This document shows positions 20,790 to 32,494 of a stretch of 64,000 nucleotides of DNA, one piece after another. The stretch covers positions 1,470,501-1,534,500 of the forward strand of contig JAGMUV010000002.1 in NCBI GenBank assembly GCA_020744425.1, given 5' to 3'. A model generated the notes under the pieces. That model worked only from the letters and a program-made list of their open reading frames with translations. It was not told the DNA's origin and made no database searches. Origin of the DNA: Dactylonectria macrodidyma (Eukaryota > Ascomycota > Sordariomycetes > Hypocreales > Nectriaceae). The position numbers and the translations under genes were made by a program. Numbering within the stretch: position 1 is the stretch's first letter; the number at the start of each line of letters is the position of its first letter.

Positions 20790-22398
20790 ATGGCCTCATC
20801 CAAAGTACGCTGCTGTCTTCGGGAATCGACCCGAATCACCCACCCTGCCTTGACATGATGCCGTGCCTTGACAGCTTGCTCCCACCACGAACAGGCCCAG
20901 ATGTGCTGATACCCTTTCTCCTTTTCAGGAAATGCAGCAGTCCTCAAGGCCATTGACGCAACACCGTTCGCCCATGTCGAGTGCGTCCTCTGGTCTCACC
21001 GGCCGTCAACCCCACGCTCGAGCCAGCTCACACTCTCTCCTCACGGGCGCCCTCAATGCCAACCACCGAGTGACGCGCCGCAAGTCCGTCACCAACCCGG
21101 GATCCAACGTGGCAGCCCTGACCGCGGCCATCCGGGACGGTGAGAGATCCGCCGCCATGCCTATTACTCATGGCCGCCGCATGTCCAAGAGCGCTGCTGC
21201 CCGAGCCGCCATAGTGGGCAGCCTCCCCTCTCCTCCAGCGAGTCTGCCTTCCCACAAGTCGATTGTCGATGCGAAGCAAGGCCTCAACGGAAGCGCCATC
21301 GACGACGACCCGAACGACGCCTCGGCCGACGAGGGGAATGGCAAGTCCCAGAAGGCTCGCACCAGGCGTGCCAGTGACGGCCAGCCCCTCAACAAGGATG
21401 GCAAGAAGAGCAACAGAGTCGAGGTTCGCTGCGATAAGTGTGGCAAGGGCTACAAGCATAGCAGCTGTTTGACCAAGCATCTGTTCGTACCCCTCCCCTC
21501 TCTCGTACCCAACCCTACTATCCTCGTCCGGTGAAAACAGCCTGGTGGGCGTGACGTTCGGCATCGAAAGCGTGTACGTGTGAGATCTCGATTTGTTGAC
21601 TGGCTGGTTAGGTGGGAACACACTCCCGAATGGTCATTCACCTCGAAGTTGCTCATCTCCAAGCATCAACAAGTTCAGCTGCTCGAGGCTGCATCCGTTC
21701 TGGTTGCCATGAATGGCATCCCCGAGACATCGTCGACGACTCCTCCGGACTCGGCCAAGGACTTCCCCAGCGAAGGCGAGTCTTCCTCGCCAGCGGCCTC
21801 GGGATACTCGGACCCTGCCGAACGCCAGAGCTCGGCAGACACGACCCCGCCTCCGGCCGGAGAGGGACTCGATGTCATTGGTACCTCGTACCGGAACAAG
21901 CGGTTCAGCAGCGGTGGCTTCTCGCGCAGCTACCAATCTGCCCCATCCGCTGGCTCGTTTGGCAATGGGAGTGTCCCGCAACACTCGGGCTTTGGTCATT
22001 TCCGACAGCCAAGCAATGACTTCCGACCGCCATCGTCTGGACGTAACGCGACTGGCCAGGATGACAGAGATTTGGCCGCGGCAGTTGAACTGCTCAGCTG
22101 CAGCTTTGGTAGCAACAATGGTGGTTCTCGTACCGTGACGCTCCCGTTGGATGCACCACCCGTCCCGCCACTGCCCGCGCAGTACCTTGACCAGGCCACC
22201 CCATTGTCTTCCTTCATCAACAGCTACCCCAGCCGACAGCCTGAAAGCTTCACGCGAGGGGAGATGCGACGACCCAGCGAGGACGTCAGAATGGAGGGAA
22301 GCGGCGAGTCGGTGATGGACGACGACGACTTTGACATGCGTTCTCGCGGCCGCAGCGAAGAAGAGGATGACGGAGTTTTCGGACGCATGGAGGAATAA
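20790..22398 (+). CDS. C2H2 single zinc-finger protein, probable transcription regulator
   Basis: A predicted 451-residue nuclear protein with one C2H2 finger, CDKCGKGYKHSSCLTKHL then WEH (C-x2-C-x12-H-x3-H). Exons: 20790-20804, 20929-21482, 21612-22398. The finger is split by the second intron (129 bp), two codons before its last histidine. After it comes the helical block SKLLISKHQQVQLLEAAS, which is conserved in filamentous-fungal members of this family. The rest is Ser/Pro-rich and disordered, with an acidic tail (VMDDDDFDMRSRGRSEEEDD). Exon 1 codes only MASSK. An upstream in-frame ATG at 20412 would add about 126 residues of low-complexity sequence; I prefer 20790. No target genes can be inferred. 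Confidence 0.8.
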
Positions 22399-23644
22399 TT
22401 GATTGACAGCACCATCAATACCGGGTTTATATAACGATTTGGGACGGAGTATCTCTTGGGTCGGGCATGTTGGCTCTGGAGTTGGATTTCATTGGATGAC
22501 GTCGAAGGACAGACACGTTGTCTCTTTTTGTATCACGGTATACCGTGCTTGTATGAGGTGGTTCAGCTCCGCCGCCGATCTTCAGCACCGAAGAGTGGAG
22601 GGCCCGTCTGCGTTGCTCATTTTGGGGCTTGACGAGAGACAGACGAGATTGCATCGCCACGAGGTTAAAGTGAAGATCCGGAAGGCGTCGAGCGGACGCC
22701 CGAATAAATACCTACCTACCAAATGGCAAGGACATTATGAACGACACATGACTCTGATAAGAAGCACGATGACCCGTGAAGGCAAGATACCGATGAGAGC
22801 AGGAGGACGGAGACAATAGATGTGAAGGTAAGGCAAACACAGGAGAAGAGGGTAATGAAGGACGAGCTCTTGGTGGTCTCCGATTGGAGCTGGAGACGGA
22901 AGTTGACGAATCAGATGAAGGCTAAACTGCCACACCATAGAGATGAGGCCATACAAAGCGAAGGGATGAGATGAGAGGCATTGGCCTTGGAATCGGATAG
23001 GAATGAAAAGGATTTGAACAAAGAAACAACAATCAAAGGATTGCCCTATCTTTAGGGACAGAACCTATCCTGTCTCCTGTCCAAAGCTTGGAGTAATGGG
23101 AAGAGAAGAAAAAGAGGAAGCAAAAATTTCGGCTCTGGGATGGACTCTGGAAGCTAACCTCGACGAGAGCAGAGTGGGGAGCGGCAAGGATGGAGCACTC
23201 TAGGTGAGGGGAAGTTCGCATGGTGGGTGGGCTTTGAGGGGATGAGCGCTGTAAGCTACTGGGCTACAGCGTAAAACGGCGGGTTAATTACAAGGTGGTT
23301 GGGGTGGTTGGGTGGGTTTGCAAGGCGAGTTAGCGATTGCGCAGTGCGGAGTGTTTCCCTAGCGACCCCCGACGTCACCATTTTCCCCACTGAAGCCACC
23401 CTCCAGATGCGCCCAAAACAGAAGCGCACCATCCCCACCACTACCTCATCGCGTTGCGCTGTGTCGCAAACCAGCACTTTGAACCGTTGCCTGTGTTTGC
23501 GGGATTGGTTAACGCGACTGCCCCTCTCTCTTTGCTCTTCTTTTCAACGCCTCCTCCGTTGAAACCCGACGAAGCAATCAGGACTGCTTCCCAGCACTGC
23601 TCACTACACTGCACCGCACTGAGCTTGCAAGCTGCCACCTAAAG
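22399..23644. other. intergenic, 1.2 kb
   Basis: A gap between tandem genes. It probably contains the C2H2 3' UTR and the promoter of the next gene; 23400-23644 looks like a leader. No gene or repeat of note. Confidence 0.4.
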
Positions 23645-24844
23645 ATGTCGATTCAGCGAAGAGCTGCCGCGATCCCGGCCGACGCCGGAGACGAGGCACC
23701 AGCCCCATCTGCGACCGAGCTGTCGCCGCTGGGACGGCCGTCTCCCGCTCGCCGCTCTGCTCTGCCCGTCGCGGTGCAGTTCCCACTGGTGACAGTCCTC
23801 AGCTTCTCCATGGCAAGCCTCGGGTACAGCTTGCTCGGTGAGGTGACCAAGGGCGAGCTGGCCGCCGTCAGTCGCAGCCAGGATACGTGGGAGGAGGTGG
23901 GCCTGTTGGCGGCGTGGCGAGGGTAAGTCCTTTACACGACGGGACGCGGCGATCTAGTGTCGTCAGATGGAGGGATGATGAGCTGACAATATCGTTTTTG
24001 CGCCGTCTTATAGAATCGAGCTGGCCCTGGGGTGGTTTGGCAAGCTTGATAGCTTGGATGTTGCCATGCTAGACCTGCTATCGCATGGACCTCACGTCAG
24101 TTTACCTCTCCCCGTCCGTCTGCTTAGTAGCCTGGAGATGCACGGGAAGCGTGCGTATCACTCTAACCCGTCGAGCAGTTCTATCTCCTGTCCACTTTTT
24201 ACAAGCTCAGCGCATCAACGGCGCTCTCTGCTCTGCTGATTGACATGATCTCGGTCGCAGCCCCCTTCTATCTGCTCCGCCCGCTCTCTGCCGTCCACAC
24301 GCCCTCAGCCGCGGCTAAGCTCCCCAACCGCGAGCTCCTCGACGTGGCACTTCAGCTGTACACGGCGGCGTTATCGACGGGCATCTATTCGGTCATTCTG
24401 GTCCTATCGTTGCGCTTCATCCTGCCCAGCATCCTCGTCGTCTATTTCGCCGGTCTGCCCACCATCGAGCCCGCTTACGCCGCCTCTTACACCACGGTTC
24501 TCCCGGTGACGCTCATGTTCGGCATCGCGGCCAGCACCTTCATCTTTGCGCCGTTCGCGACGACCGGACATGTCAAGGAGGACGATAAGGTCGCCGAGTT
24601 TGACCCGGTCGAGGCGTCGCTTGGAGAGACTGTCTGGTGGAACGCATGGGGCTATACCGCCAAGACCAAGGTGGTCATCAGGCGCACGGCGGTGGCCGTG
24701 CTCGTGTCGGCGATCAACACGTTCCTCGCCAGCTCGAAGACGGTATATGGTGTCGAGCCACTGGGTGCCGCTGCCTACTCGGGTGTCTGGGCGTTGGCAG
24801 CTCTGTGCACAGGCGTTGCGCTGGGCTTCGTCGGCAGCGAGTGA
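23645..24844 (+). CDS. multi-pass membrane protein, family not recognised
   Basis: A predicted 341-residue integral membrane protein. Exons: 23645-23922, 24014-24095, 24179-24844; the introns are 91 and 83 bp and keep frame. About six hydrophobic segments are visible: FPLVTVLSFSMASLGYSLLG, TALSALLIDMISVAAPFYLL, YSVILVLSLRFILPSILVVY, TVLPVTLMFGIAASTFIF, TAVAVLVSAINTFLA and SGVWALAALCTGVALGFV. The N-terminus is Pro/Ala-rich and cytosolic-looking. A hydrophilic loop between the fourth and fifth segments carries FDPVEASLGETVWWNAWGY, which looks conserved. I do not recognise the family. The regular composition and clean splice sites make it a real gene. A role in transport or organelle membranes is only a guess. 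Confidence 0.75.
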
Positions 24845-25984
24845 TTGCCATTTGACGCCCTGGAGCGGATCAGCCTTGCGGCATGTGCGGTAGGACTCGT
24901 CTGGCGTTACATCGAGGGGTGTCAGGGATTCGGACCGGGGGGTCGGGAGGATGAGATGCAAACACTATTACCTCCATGTAAGATGGAGAAGTGAAAACAA
25001 AAGCGGGCAGGCTTGCCCCCCGGGCGAGGATGGAGAATGGAGGTTGGAAACGACGGGGATGAGATGATATGGGCGGGATGAGGCGTATCCCTGGCGATTT
25101 GTTTCTTGTCTTGGTTTGGTCATGGTCATGAGTTTTTGCCTTGTTCTCGTTTTGTGCTCCTGGGTCAGGGACGAGTGCGCCCGAATGCGCCTCCGTGATT
25201 CGGAGGAGACAGAGCAGAAGTTGAGTAGGGGCTGGCGTCGATACACTTTACTCCGATTTTCTATGTTTACTACCTTACAGTTACAGATGTAACACGATGG
25301 ATAGGGCTTCCTAGCCCGTCTGATTTCTCAATGGGAAATGCCGAAATTAGAAATACGATGATGTATCTCTCAGGTGACGTGATAATAGGAAGAATGACCC
25401 GAGTGACAGCAGGAAGAATGACCCGAGAGGAGGAGGCACACGGCATGATGACTCTCGATCGATCAGAATCGGCAGGGGAGAGAACTTGACAGTTTGAAAG
25501 ACACTGTCACCTTACCCCGGCAGCCTGATTCGCTAGCGTTGACCCTTGTCAATCGATTTACCAATCCTTGGTTAGCTGCCTGTCAATGTCAGGCAGCCGC
25601 AGGGAAGAAGGAGGCTGAAGGGGGTGGCATGAGGGGAAGAGTTGAGACAAGAGAGAGAGGGGGAGCTGAGGGGTTGAACCCAATGATGTATTGTGCCATG
25701 ATGAAAGTCATTCGTGCGCCGTTGGGGCGGGATGAAACGACGAAATTAGAAGTTTGCCAAGCGCAGAATCAAGAACGGGGCCAAGGCCTGCTGAGAGGAC
25801 GGCCCTGCTGTCAGTGGCGCCCGTAGGGCTGGACGGTGTGTGGGATGAACTGGACAAGTATTGGGTATGGCGTCTTGCTGCCGACAAAATAGGCTTCCAA
25901 CGATTTGGGTTGGTGTGGGTGACATCGAATTCTGTGGCCGAGAGGGGGAGGGGAGTCATCTCGGCATCTGCGAGAAGGGTGTTG

Positions 25985-26014
25985 CAGAGGCAGAGGCAGA
26001 GGCAGAGGTAGAGG
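25985..26014. repeat. (CAGAGG)n hexanucleotide repeat
   Basis: Four perfect CAGAGG units followed by one TAGAGG variant. Confidence 0.9.
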
Positions 26015-26167
26015 GAGGCTTTGATAGGCTTGGCGGACTTTGAGAGGCCGAGGGACAGCAATATTGGCATTGCTTGTTTGGTTTGAGCAAGGGAGGATAA
26101 CAAACCATGATCCAAAACGCCCCGGGCGGGCTTGCGGCTGTGGGACGTGCCCCGGAAGCCACAAGCT

Positions 26168-26229
26168 TTACAGGCACCCAACCACAGGCGTTACAAGCAC
26201 CCAACCACAGGCTTCACAAGCACCCAATA
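26168..26229. repeat. 23-bp tandem repeat, about 2.7 copies
   Basis: Three near-identical units start at 26168, 26191 and 26214. Each holds the core cacccaa, and the first two continue ccacagg. The copies differ at a few positions. Confidence 0.85.
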
Positions 26230-27552
26230 CGCTGACTTGGCTAGAAGAACACGACCCAAGCAGATGGTTCGGGAGGCACCATGTAGTTAATTAAAGCAGC
26301 TGACATGCATGCAAAGCGTGCTATACCTACCTACCCACCTTAATCCTGTACGTGGTCCCTCCCCTCGAGTAGACTCAAAATGAAAAGCAGAAACTGCGCC
26401 TTGCTTGTCTAAATATCCCTGCTGCTGCTTCTTCTCCCCCGTGACACCAGACCCGAAGCTGGTGCCCGGAGCCCGCCTGTTCTGCCCCGGAATGGGCCCC
26501 GCTCGCGTGCCCGGTGGTCCACCAAAAGGCACACCTGGAGAGAGGAGAGGGAAGAAGAAAGCAGCAAAAGAAAAGTAATAACCCACCCCCCAAGATACGA
26601 AGCAGGCAATTGCGGGCACCGTACGAGGCAATGGCCGCCCTACTGCGAGGCTGTTCCAGCGCCGAGGCTGCTTAGAGACGGGACGTCTAAGAGATGTGCA
26701 GCTGCAGTCAAACAGGGCGCCTTCCCCACCCGCTCCGCCTCGCCGGTCGGTGTGGGTGTGGGCCGGAGGTGGGTGTAAGTCGATATGGTGGGTGTAAGTC
26801 GGCACGACCGCGTTCCATCCCACGCTTCTTTCTTAGTTCCCACACTCAAAGCAGCAGAAGCAAGCATAGTTGTCGGCCTGGCCTGGCGCCTACTGAGAGT
26901 CCTGACTCTACCTGTCCTGACCTGTCCTGACATGCCTAGAGTCCTGCGCTCCTAGGCCGACACTATACACTACCTTACCGTCTAGCTTCGTCTTGTCTCG
27001 TCTCATCGCCTCGTCCTCGTCCAAGCAGCGCCCCGCTTGCCCGGCTTCCCGCTCAAACAACCGACCTAGGGCTTGATGCCTTGTCCAATGTGGAAACCAG
27101 GACGAGGGTGACCCCCCTCCTCCCCTGGGGTACGTCCGCTGTCCATCCCGCAACCGTCCCCCCTCCCCCCCGATCCCCATGTATGACGACTAGGTGAAGG
27201 GTGTCTCGTGCCTGTTTGAGGTGAGTAATGAGTGGCATTCGTTGCTCGATGTGAGCCTTATGGGCTGAGCCGCAGTTCGCATCCAATGACTGTAGCCTTC
27301 AGAGTCCACAGACAGATGAAGCAATCCAAGTATAAGATATGAACGAATCCCTCAAACAAAGATGTTTTGCAAACCGCAACTCAAACAATATAGTCCAAAC
27401 CAAGGACTACATCGAACAAGAGAGCCTAGCGAGCACTAGCAACAGCAACAGCAACAACATCTCAACATCGCCTTTTCTATATCAGACTCACGCTATCTGG
27501 CAACATCTTCAAATCACCTTCTCTCATCGGAATTCCCACACTACTTGACAAC

Positions 27553-28217
27553 ATGGCTACTCCCCCAGGTTACAGGATGTCCCATAGCATCAAGGACGAC
27601 CAGCCGATCGACCTCATGGGTCCCGTCGATGTGCTCGGTTATGTCAAGTCCGGCAGCGGCGTCAACCTTACGGGAGAGGTCATCGTCAGAGAGAAGCTGG
27701 AGGCCTACGGCGCCATTTTTATCAACGGAAGTGTGAGCTGCGGGTTAGTTGGAATCTATGAAACTCTTCTCGGAAGAAATTATACTGACGTATATCTCAA
27801 ACAGTGGAAGAATCAAGGCTTATGGAAACATAATCGTCCACGGCTACCTCTCTGCAAAGTAAACACTCTCCCCATGCTCATATCGACCCAAAAAAAAAAG
27901 CGAAGCTAACACCATACTAGCGAAAAAATCAAGGGATCTGGAAAGCTCAAGGTCGTGGGCTCGCTAGACGGCACCGACCTAGAGATCTATGGCAATCTCA
28001 GCATCCAAGGAAGACTGTATGGACACAGCCAGCCCTATGACACGTGTGTAGGGAATATCCTGCTAACTTTATGCGCAGTACATGCAGACGCTTGGTCGTC
28101 TACGGATCCCTGACCTTGATAGGGTCCGAGGCCGAGTCTTCGTATTACGTGGAGGAGCTTGAACAGATTGCTGGACCAGTCATCAGGCGAGAGCAAGAGG
28201 CAGATTGGGACTGGTAG
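27553..28217 (+). CDS. bactofilin-like right-handed beta-helix protein
   Basis: A predicted 159-residue protein made almost wholly of short repeated beta strands ending in glycine turns. Segments include DVLGYVKSGSGVNLTGEVIV, KLEAYGAIFINGSVSCG, RIKAYGNIIVHGYLSA, KIKGSGKLKVVGSLDG, DLEIYGNLSIQGRL and RRLVVYGSLTLIG. This pattern is that of bactofilin (polymer-forming cytoskeletal) domains, which build filaments in bacteria. Exons: 27553-27743, 27805-27858, 27921-28016, 28079-28217, with introns of 61, 62 and 62 bp. The third donor (28017) was preferred over one at 28044 because the latter leaves a 35-bp intron and disturbs the strand spacing. The acidic C-terminus ends EADWDW. There is no signal peptide or membrane span. 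Filament formation is inferred from the fold only. Confidence 0.72.
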
Positions 28218-29817
28218 ATCCCACGAGGTGTCCCCGGTCAGCAAGAATGAGTTTATGATGCAGGATAATTGGAATCCCATTTTTTATGACGGTATGAATT
28301 AGCAAGCGATTGGATTTACGACAAGCATGGTCGTCGCACATCACGGGAAGGGAGGCGTTTTTGTATTATAGATAATCTTTTTCCTCCTGTCTCACTAAGA
28401 TTACAACGTCACGCCTTGTCTATTCATAGAATTTTATGATACGTCCATGATAAGAACCAGAAGTCCTCAAGTATCCACTCGGGGCAGAATCTCATCGCTG
28501 TGATGCAATGCGGGGGTCGCTGGAGCGAAGGATCGAACCACGACTAACAGGTTAAGACCCCAAGGCTGCGACGTGGATACTCAATATTGCTCAAGGCGTT
28601 GTTGGAGAACAACCACGACGAGAGGCGCAGAATCAACAAACTGGGCCTAGGCTCTTCCGCGTACTGCCTACACTACGACGTCTATAGTCACCCCCGACAA
28701 ACTTTCCCTCCAAAATCCACATCTAGTGTGGGGCCTGAGCTGTGGCTGCTTTAACCTAGGCATAGGGTGACCATGGGTGATCAACCCTGAGCCAAAGGCT
28801 GGCATCGTTTCAGCCCACCCTTCGACGCCAAGGTTGAATCTATCAATTGATTGAGTTAAGGGCTACCTGAAATGTCTTGCTACAAGTACCGATTGCTATT
28901 AACTTCTTCCGATATTGTATCCAGCTGTTGCCAGTGTGGTAGTGGTACTGGTCTCCGGCCCTCGTATCTGGTGCTCTTTTAGTCAACTATTATATTGTCC
29001 TTCTTCCGGCTCCCATTTGGATTGCCTGGCCAGCGCCATGGCCGCAGCAACGCTGTACCTGGAGGCGGACTATCAACTAGTCTTCTGGTCCAAGTGTCTG
29101 AGAAAGTTGGTGCTGCCATTGCCCGTCGAGATATAACATTTAGACACTACTATTGAATGCTGGAATGAGGTGGACACGACCGAATTCATCGGGGCCGGCC
29201 GGCCATCCTCTGGCGACCGAAAGGGCATGAATATAATAGCGGACTTCAATGACGGGTGTAGCGGAAGGCACGACGGAGGATGGACCAATGAAAGCCACCC
29301 ATAGGGCTCTCAATCTTAAGCTGTAGGGTGCATCAATGTTAGGTGGCGGAGGCTGTGAATGTCCTCCTGCCGTTGAACAGATTCACTGATCAAGGATGGA
29401 AACGTGAAGTTGTTCAACTCCACCAAGACGGGACGCTGATACCACCCTTGTGCGAAAGGGATGACTCAGCTATCACATGACCGCATGGGCCCCCCTCCTT
29501 CCCGGATTGGGACACTTGAGGCATCCTCTGCACGTGCACGGGCCAACACCTGTTCCTGGACACCAAGGTGGTCCGCTAATTTTGGCGTGCACAAGCGCAC
29601 TTGTTGACGTACCGATAGGCTCGCGCCAGAGCGAAACGTGCCCACCAACGACAACTCAAGCCCTCCGACGCGCCTCAGCAGCCGCCGCCAACAGATGGCA
29701 TCGCCGACCCCGACGTCGCACAGCAGACATATCGAATTGCACTTTGCGCCTTGCCTATACGTGACTTAGGTTGCGCCGGCTCGTCGCGCCTGCCAGTTTG
29801 GGGGCCTAGAGACGACC
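28218..29817. other. intergenic, 1.6 kb
   Basis: No gene supported. On the minus strand around 28520-28575 there is a fragment resembling the anticodon and T-arm half of a tRNA, without a matching 5' half. The last 300 bases presumably hold the ING gene promoter. Confidence 0.4.
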
Positions 29818-32444
29818 ATGGCTGCCCCGGCCAAGACATCGCACGCTGAACCAGGCACCCACGACGACAACTCCTCCGCCATGGACGGCAGCTCTCCCCA
29901 ACGCAAGAACTCGATGGCGCACGCCGTTGCGCACTCGCTTGGCCAGATGGGCAACGGCATCTCGACGCTCGAGTCTCGCGCGGACCCGGATGCGCAGACG
30001 ACCGTGACAGACTTTCTCGACTTCACCGAGTACCTCCCCTCCGACGTGGTGCGCTCCCTGACCCTCATCGGCCAGCTCGACCAGACCTACGCGTATGCCT
30101 CTCACAAAGTCAACGACCTGACCACCGTCTGGGGGCGCCTACCCAGCCTTCCCGCCGAAGAGCGCCCCTCACCAGTCCAGCTGCGTGCTGACATCTCCGA
30201 GCACTTGAACCAGGCAGTGAGCTCCCGGGTCTTTGCACACGCCGAGGCCGTGAGGATGTCGGAGAATGTGCGCAGGCACTACAACAAGGCCAAGGTGCTG
30301 CTATCGAAGCTACAGACCATGATGGACAACTACCCCACAGAGGAGGCCACGAGCCCTCTGGCTCCTAAATCGCCCCAGATGATGCGAGCCAAGTTGGGAG
30401 TGCGGCCGGGGGGAGAAGGGGGGCAGAAGTCCCGGCGACAGCAGGGTCCGCGGATCGTGGTCCCGGGCGACGTTCTGGCACCGTATGACCTTGAATATGA
30501 CACTATGACCGATGAGAGCGATGTGAGCTCCGACGAAGAATCCGATAGCCCAGCACCCCGCCGAACGCCAGCACCCCAGAATCGAGTCAAGATTCATAGT
30601 AGCAAACCGCCAAAGACTCCGAGTCGCCTTGCCCGCCCTGTTACATACCCAAACGCTGCCCTGAGTGCAGCCGCTGCTGCCAATGCCGCGGCGTTGCTTC
30701 AACCGCCACCCGAGAATGCAGTCCTTGGCAGTCCCGATGCGCCTTGGTTGCAGCTGACGCAATATGAACTGGCCAAGCTTCGAAAACGCATGAAGAAGAA
30801 TGCGACATGGACACCTAGCGAGACCATGATTGCAAGGGAACTCAAAGCCCTAGGTCGTGGCCCGGACGCATTCCGAGAGGCCAAGAAAAAGGCGGAGGAA
30901 GAGGGCAAGTCATTTTCGCCCCCTGTTCCTACACCGGTTGTCGATGAAGAATCCGGAACTCAACAGCTACCGGCCGGGGCTATCAGCGTTGAGACACTGG
31001 CAGCTGATGAAGTCCCGACGAGCAATAGGGGAATGAAGCTAAACGAGGCCAAGAAGCTGAAGAGGGAGGCACTCGCGAAACTCGCGGCCGAGGAAGCCGA
31101 AGAGTCCGCAAGGAAGATGCAGGAGCAGGCCAAGTTGATACTTGGTAACAACGTCAACCAAAATGGTTCTGCTTCTGAGCCCCCCAAGGAGACAGGGTCT
31201 GGCGCAAAAGGCGGAAAACCAAGAACAGCCTCACGATCGACAAAGCGCAAGAGAGAAGCGGAACCCGAAGGTGGTCCTGATATGCAGGAACCAGCCGAAA
31301 CCCCATCTTCACGGCCGCACCCCAAGCGTACCAAGACCGAAACGCCAATCCCGCCTCCCCATCGTCCTTCGATTAACCATAGCAAGGTGCCAACTCCCGA
31401 AAACTCATCTTCCTCCAATACCCTTTCGACACCTGCCGAGTCCACGGTGGTGACACACTCTGAAACCCCCGTCCCCATCCCCATCCCTCCTCAAGGCTCG
31501 TCCGCGGCCGCTCGGGCAGCGACGTCCCCAACCCCGAGTGCATCTAACTCTACCACAGTGACCACTTCCATCCCTGTTAAGTTACCCCCGGCAGAGACGC
31601 CGGTGCCGCTCCCGATATCCGATCGGCGGAAATCAGCAACACCGGTGCTGTCCTCAGTCAGAGAGACGCCCGCACGAGAGACGACCAAGCGGGAAACTCG
31701 CGGCGAAGCGGCGAAACGGACGCAGCAGCAACAGCAGACACCCATCGTGGTCCAGCCCCTGCCAGTTCCTCAGGCCGCCCCCGAACCTGTCGTTAAGCAA
31801 TCCTCATCCCGAGCCGGGACCCCTCGCTCGACGCCGGGGCCCGACGGCTTGTCGTCCCGTCGACCGAGCTCTCGAGGCAAAGCCATGAGCCAAGAGCCAC
31901 AGCCCTCGTTAGCAGCAGATCGACCGCGGCGTGCGAGTACCGCTCGCAACACACCGGCCCCGGAACCCCGTCCCCCAAACAAGCGAAGTAAGCGTCCCGC
32001 CCCCGGCGTTGTTAGCACCACGAACAGTGGCGGGAATAGCGCTGTAGGCGTACGAAAGGCGGCGCCTAGAAGGAAGCCCCGCCCGAGGAAGGACAGAGGC
32101 CCATCAGAAGGAGAGATGGAGGAGGTGGATGACGAGGGAAACCCGATTGACCCAGATGAACCGCGATACTGTCTCTGCAACCGAGTAAGCTTCGGTACCA
32201 TGATCCAGTGCGACAACATGGACGTAAGTATTTTCCTCATTTCACCCCCAATCAAAGAATTCATGACCAAACAAAGACCCGACTAACCACCCAACAGAAC
32301 TGCAAGCAGGAATGGTTCCATCTCGAGTGTGTGGGATTACTAGAAATTCCAGCACGAACAACCAAATGGTACTGCCCCGACTGCCGAGTGCTACTCAACA
32401 TCGGGGAGAAGGGCGAAGTCAGTGCCAGGGGAGTGAGAATGTAG
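29818..32444 (+). CDS. ING-family PHD-finger protein (histone H3K4me reader)
   Basis: ING proteins are subunits of histone acetyltransferase or deacetylase complexes and read methylated H3K4. Predicted 850 residues, long for the family because of a Ser/Pro/Thr-rich linker. Exons: 29818-32223 and 32298-32444. The ING helical region spans roughly residues 60-175 (TDFLDFTEYLPSDVVRSL to NKAKVLLSKLQTMM). The C-terminal PHD finger (about 784-831) has all ligands: C785, C787, C798, C804, H810, C813, C828, C831. The cage positions Y784, M795 and W808 are present. The 74-bp intron falls inside the PHD between D802 and N803. The linker holds basic runs typical of nuclear signals. Whether it is the Pho23-like or another ING member is not clear. 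Confidence 0.88.
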
Positions 32445-32473
32445 GTTGATGTGCACCTCATAGGGGCCTATTA

Positions 32474-32494
32474 GGATTTGGGATTTGGGATTTG
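32474..32494. repeat. (GGATTTG)3 repeat in ING 3' flank
   Basis: Three perfect 7-bp units, 30 bases after the ING stop codon. Confidence 0.9.

Larger units (their letters stand above)
24845..27552. other. intergenic, 2.7 kb
   Basis: No coding gene supported. It contains a hexanucleotide repeat near 25985, a 23-bp tandem repeat at 26168 and CCTACC-type repeats near 26325. The last 200 bases, with AAC-rich runs near 27440-27470, look like the leader of the bactofilin-like gene. Confidence 0.4.

Noticed and set aside
28044..28078. 35-bp intron in the bactofilin-like gene
   Set aside because: Too short; the donor at 28017 gives 62 bp and keeps the regular strand repeat.
28510..28580. tRNA-like sequence on the minus strand with a T-loop (ggttcgatcc) and a CTT-like anticodon loop
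   Set aside because: The T-stem has a mismatch, the anticodon stem is weak, and no 5' acceptor strand or D-arm matches upstream. At most a decayed fragment; a tRNA covariance search would decide.
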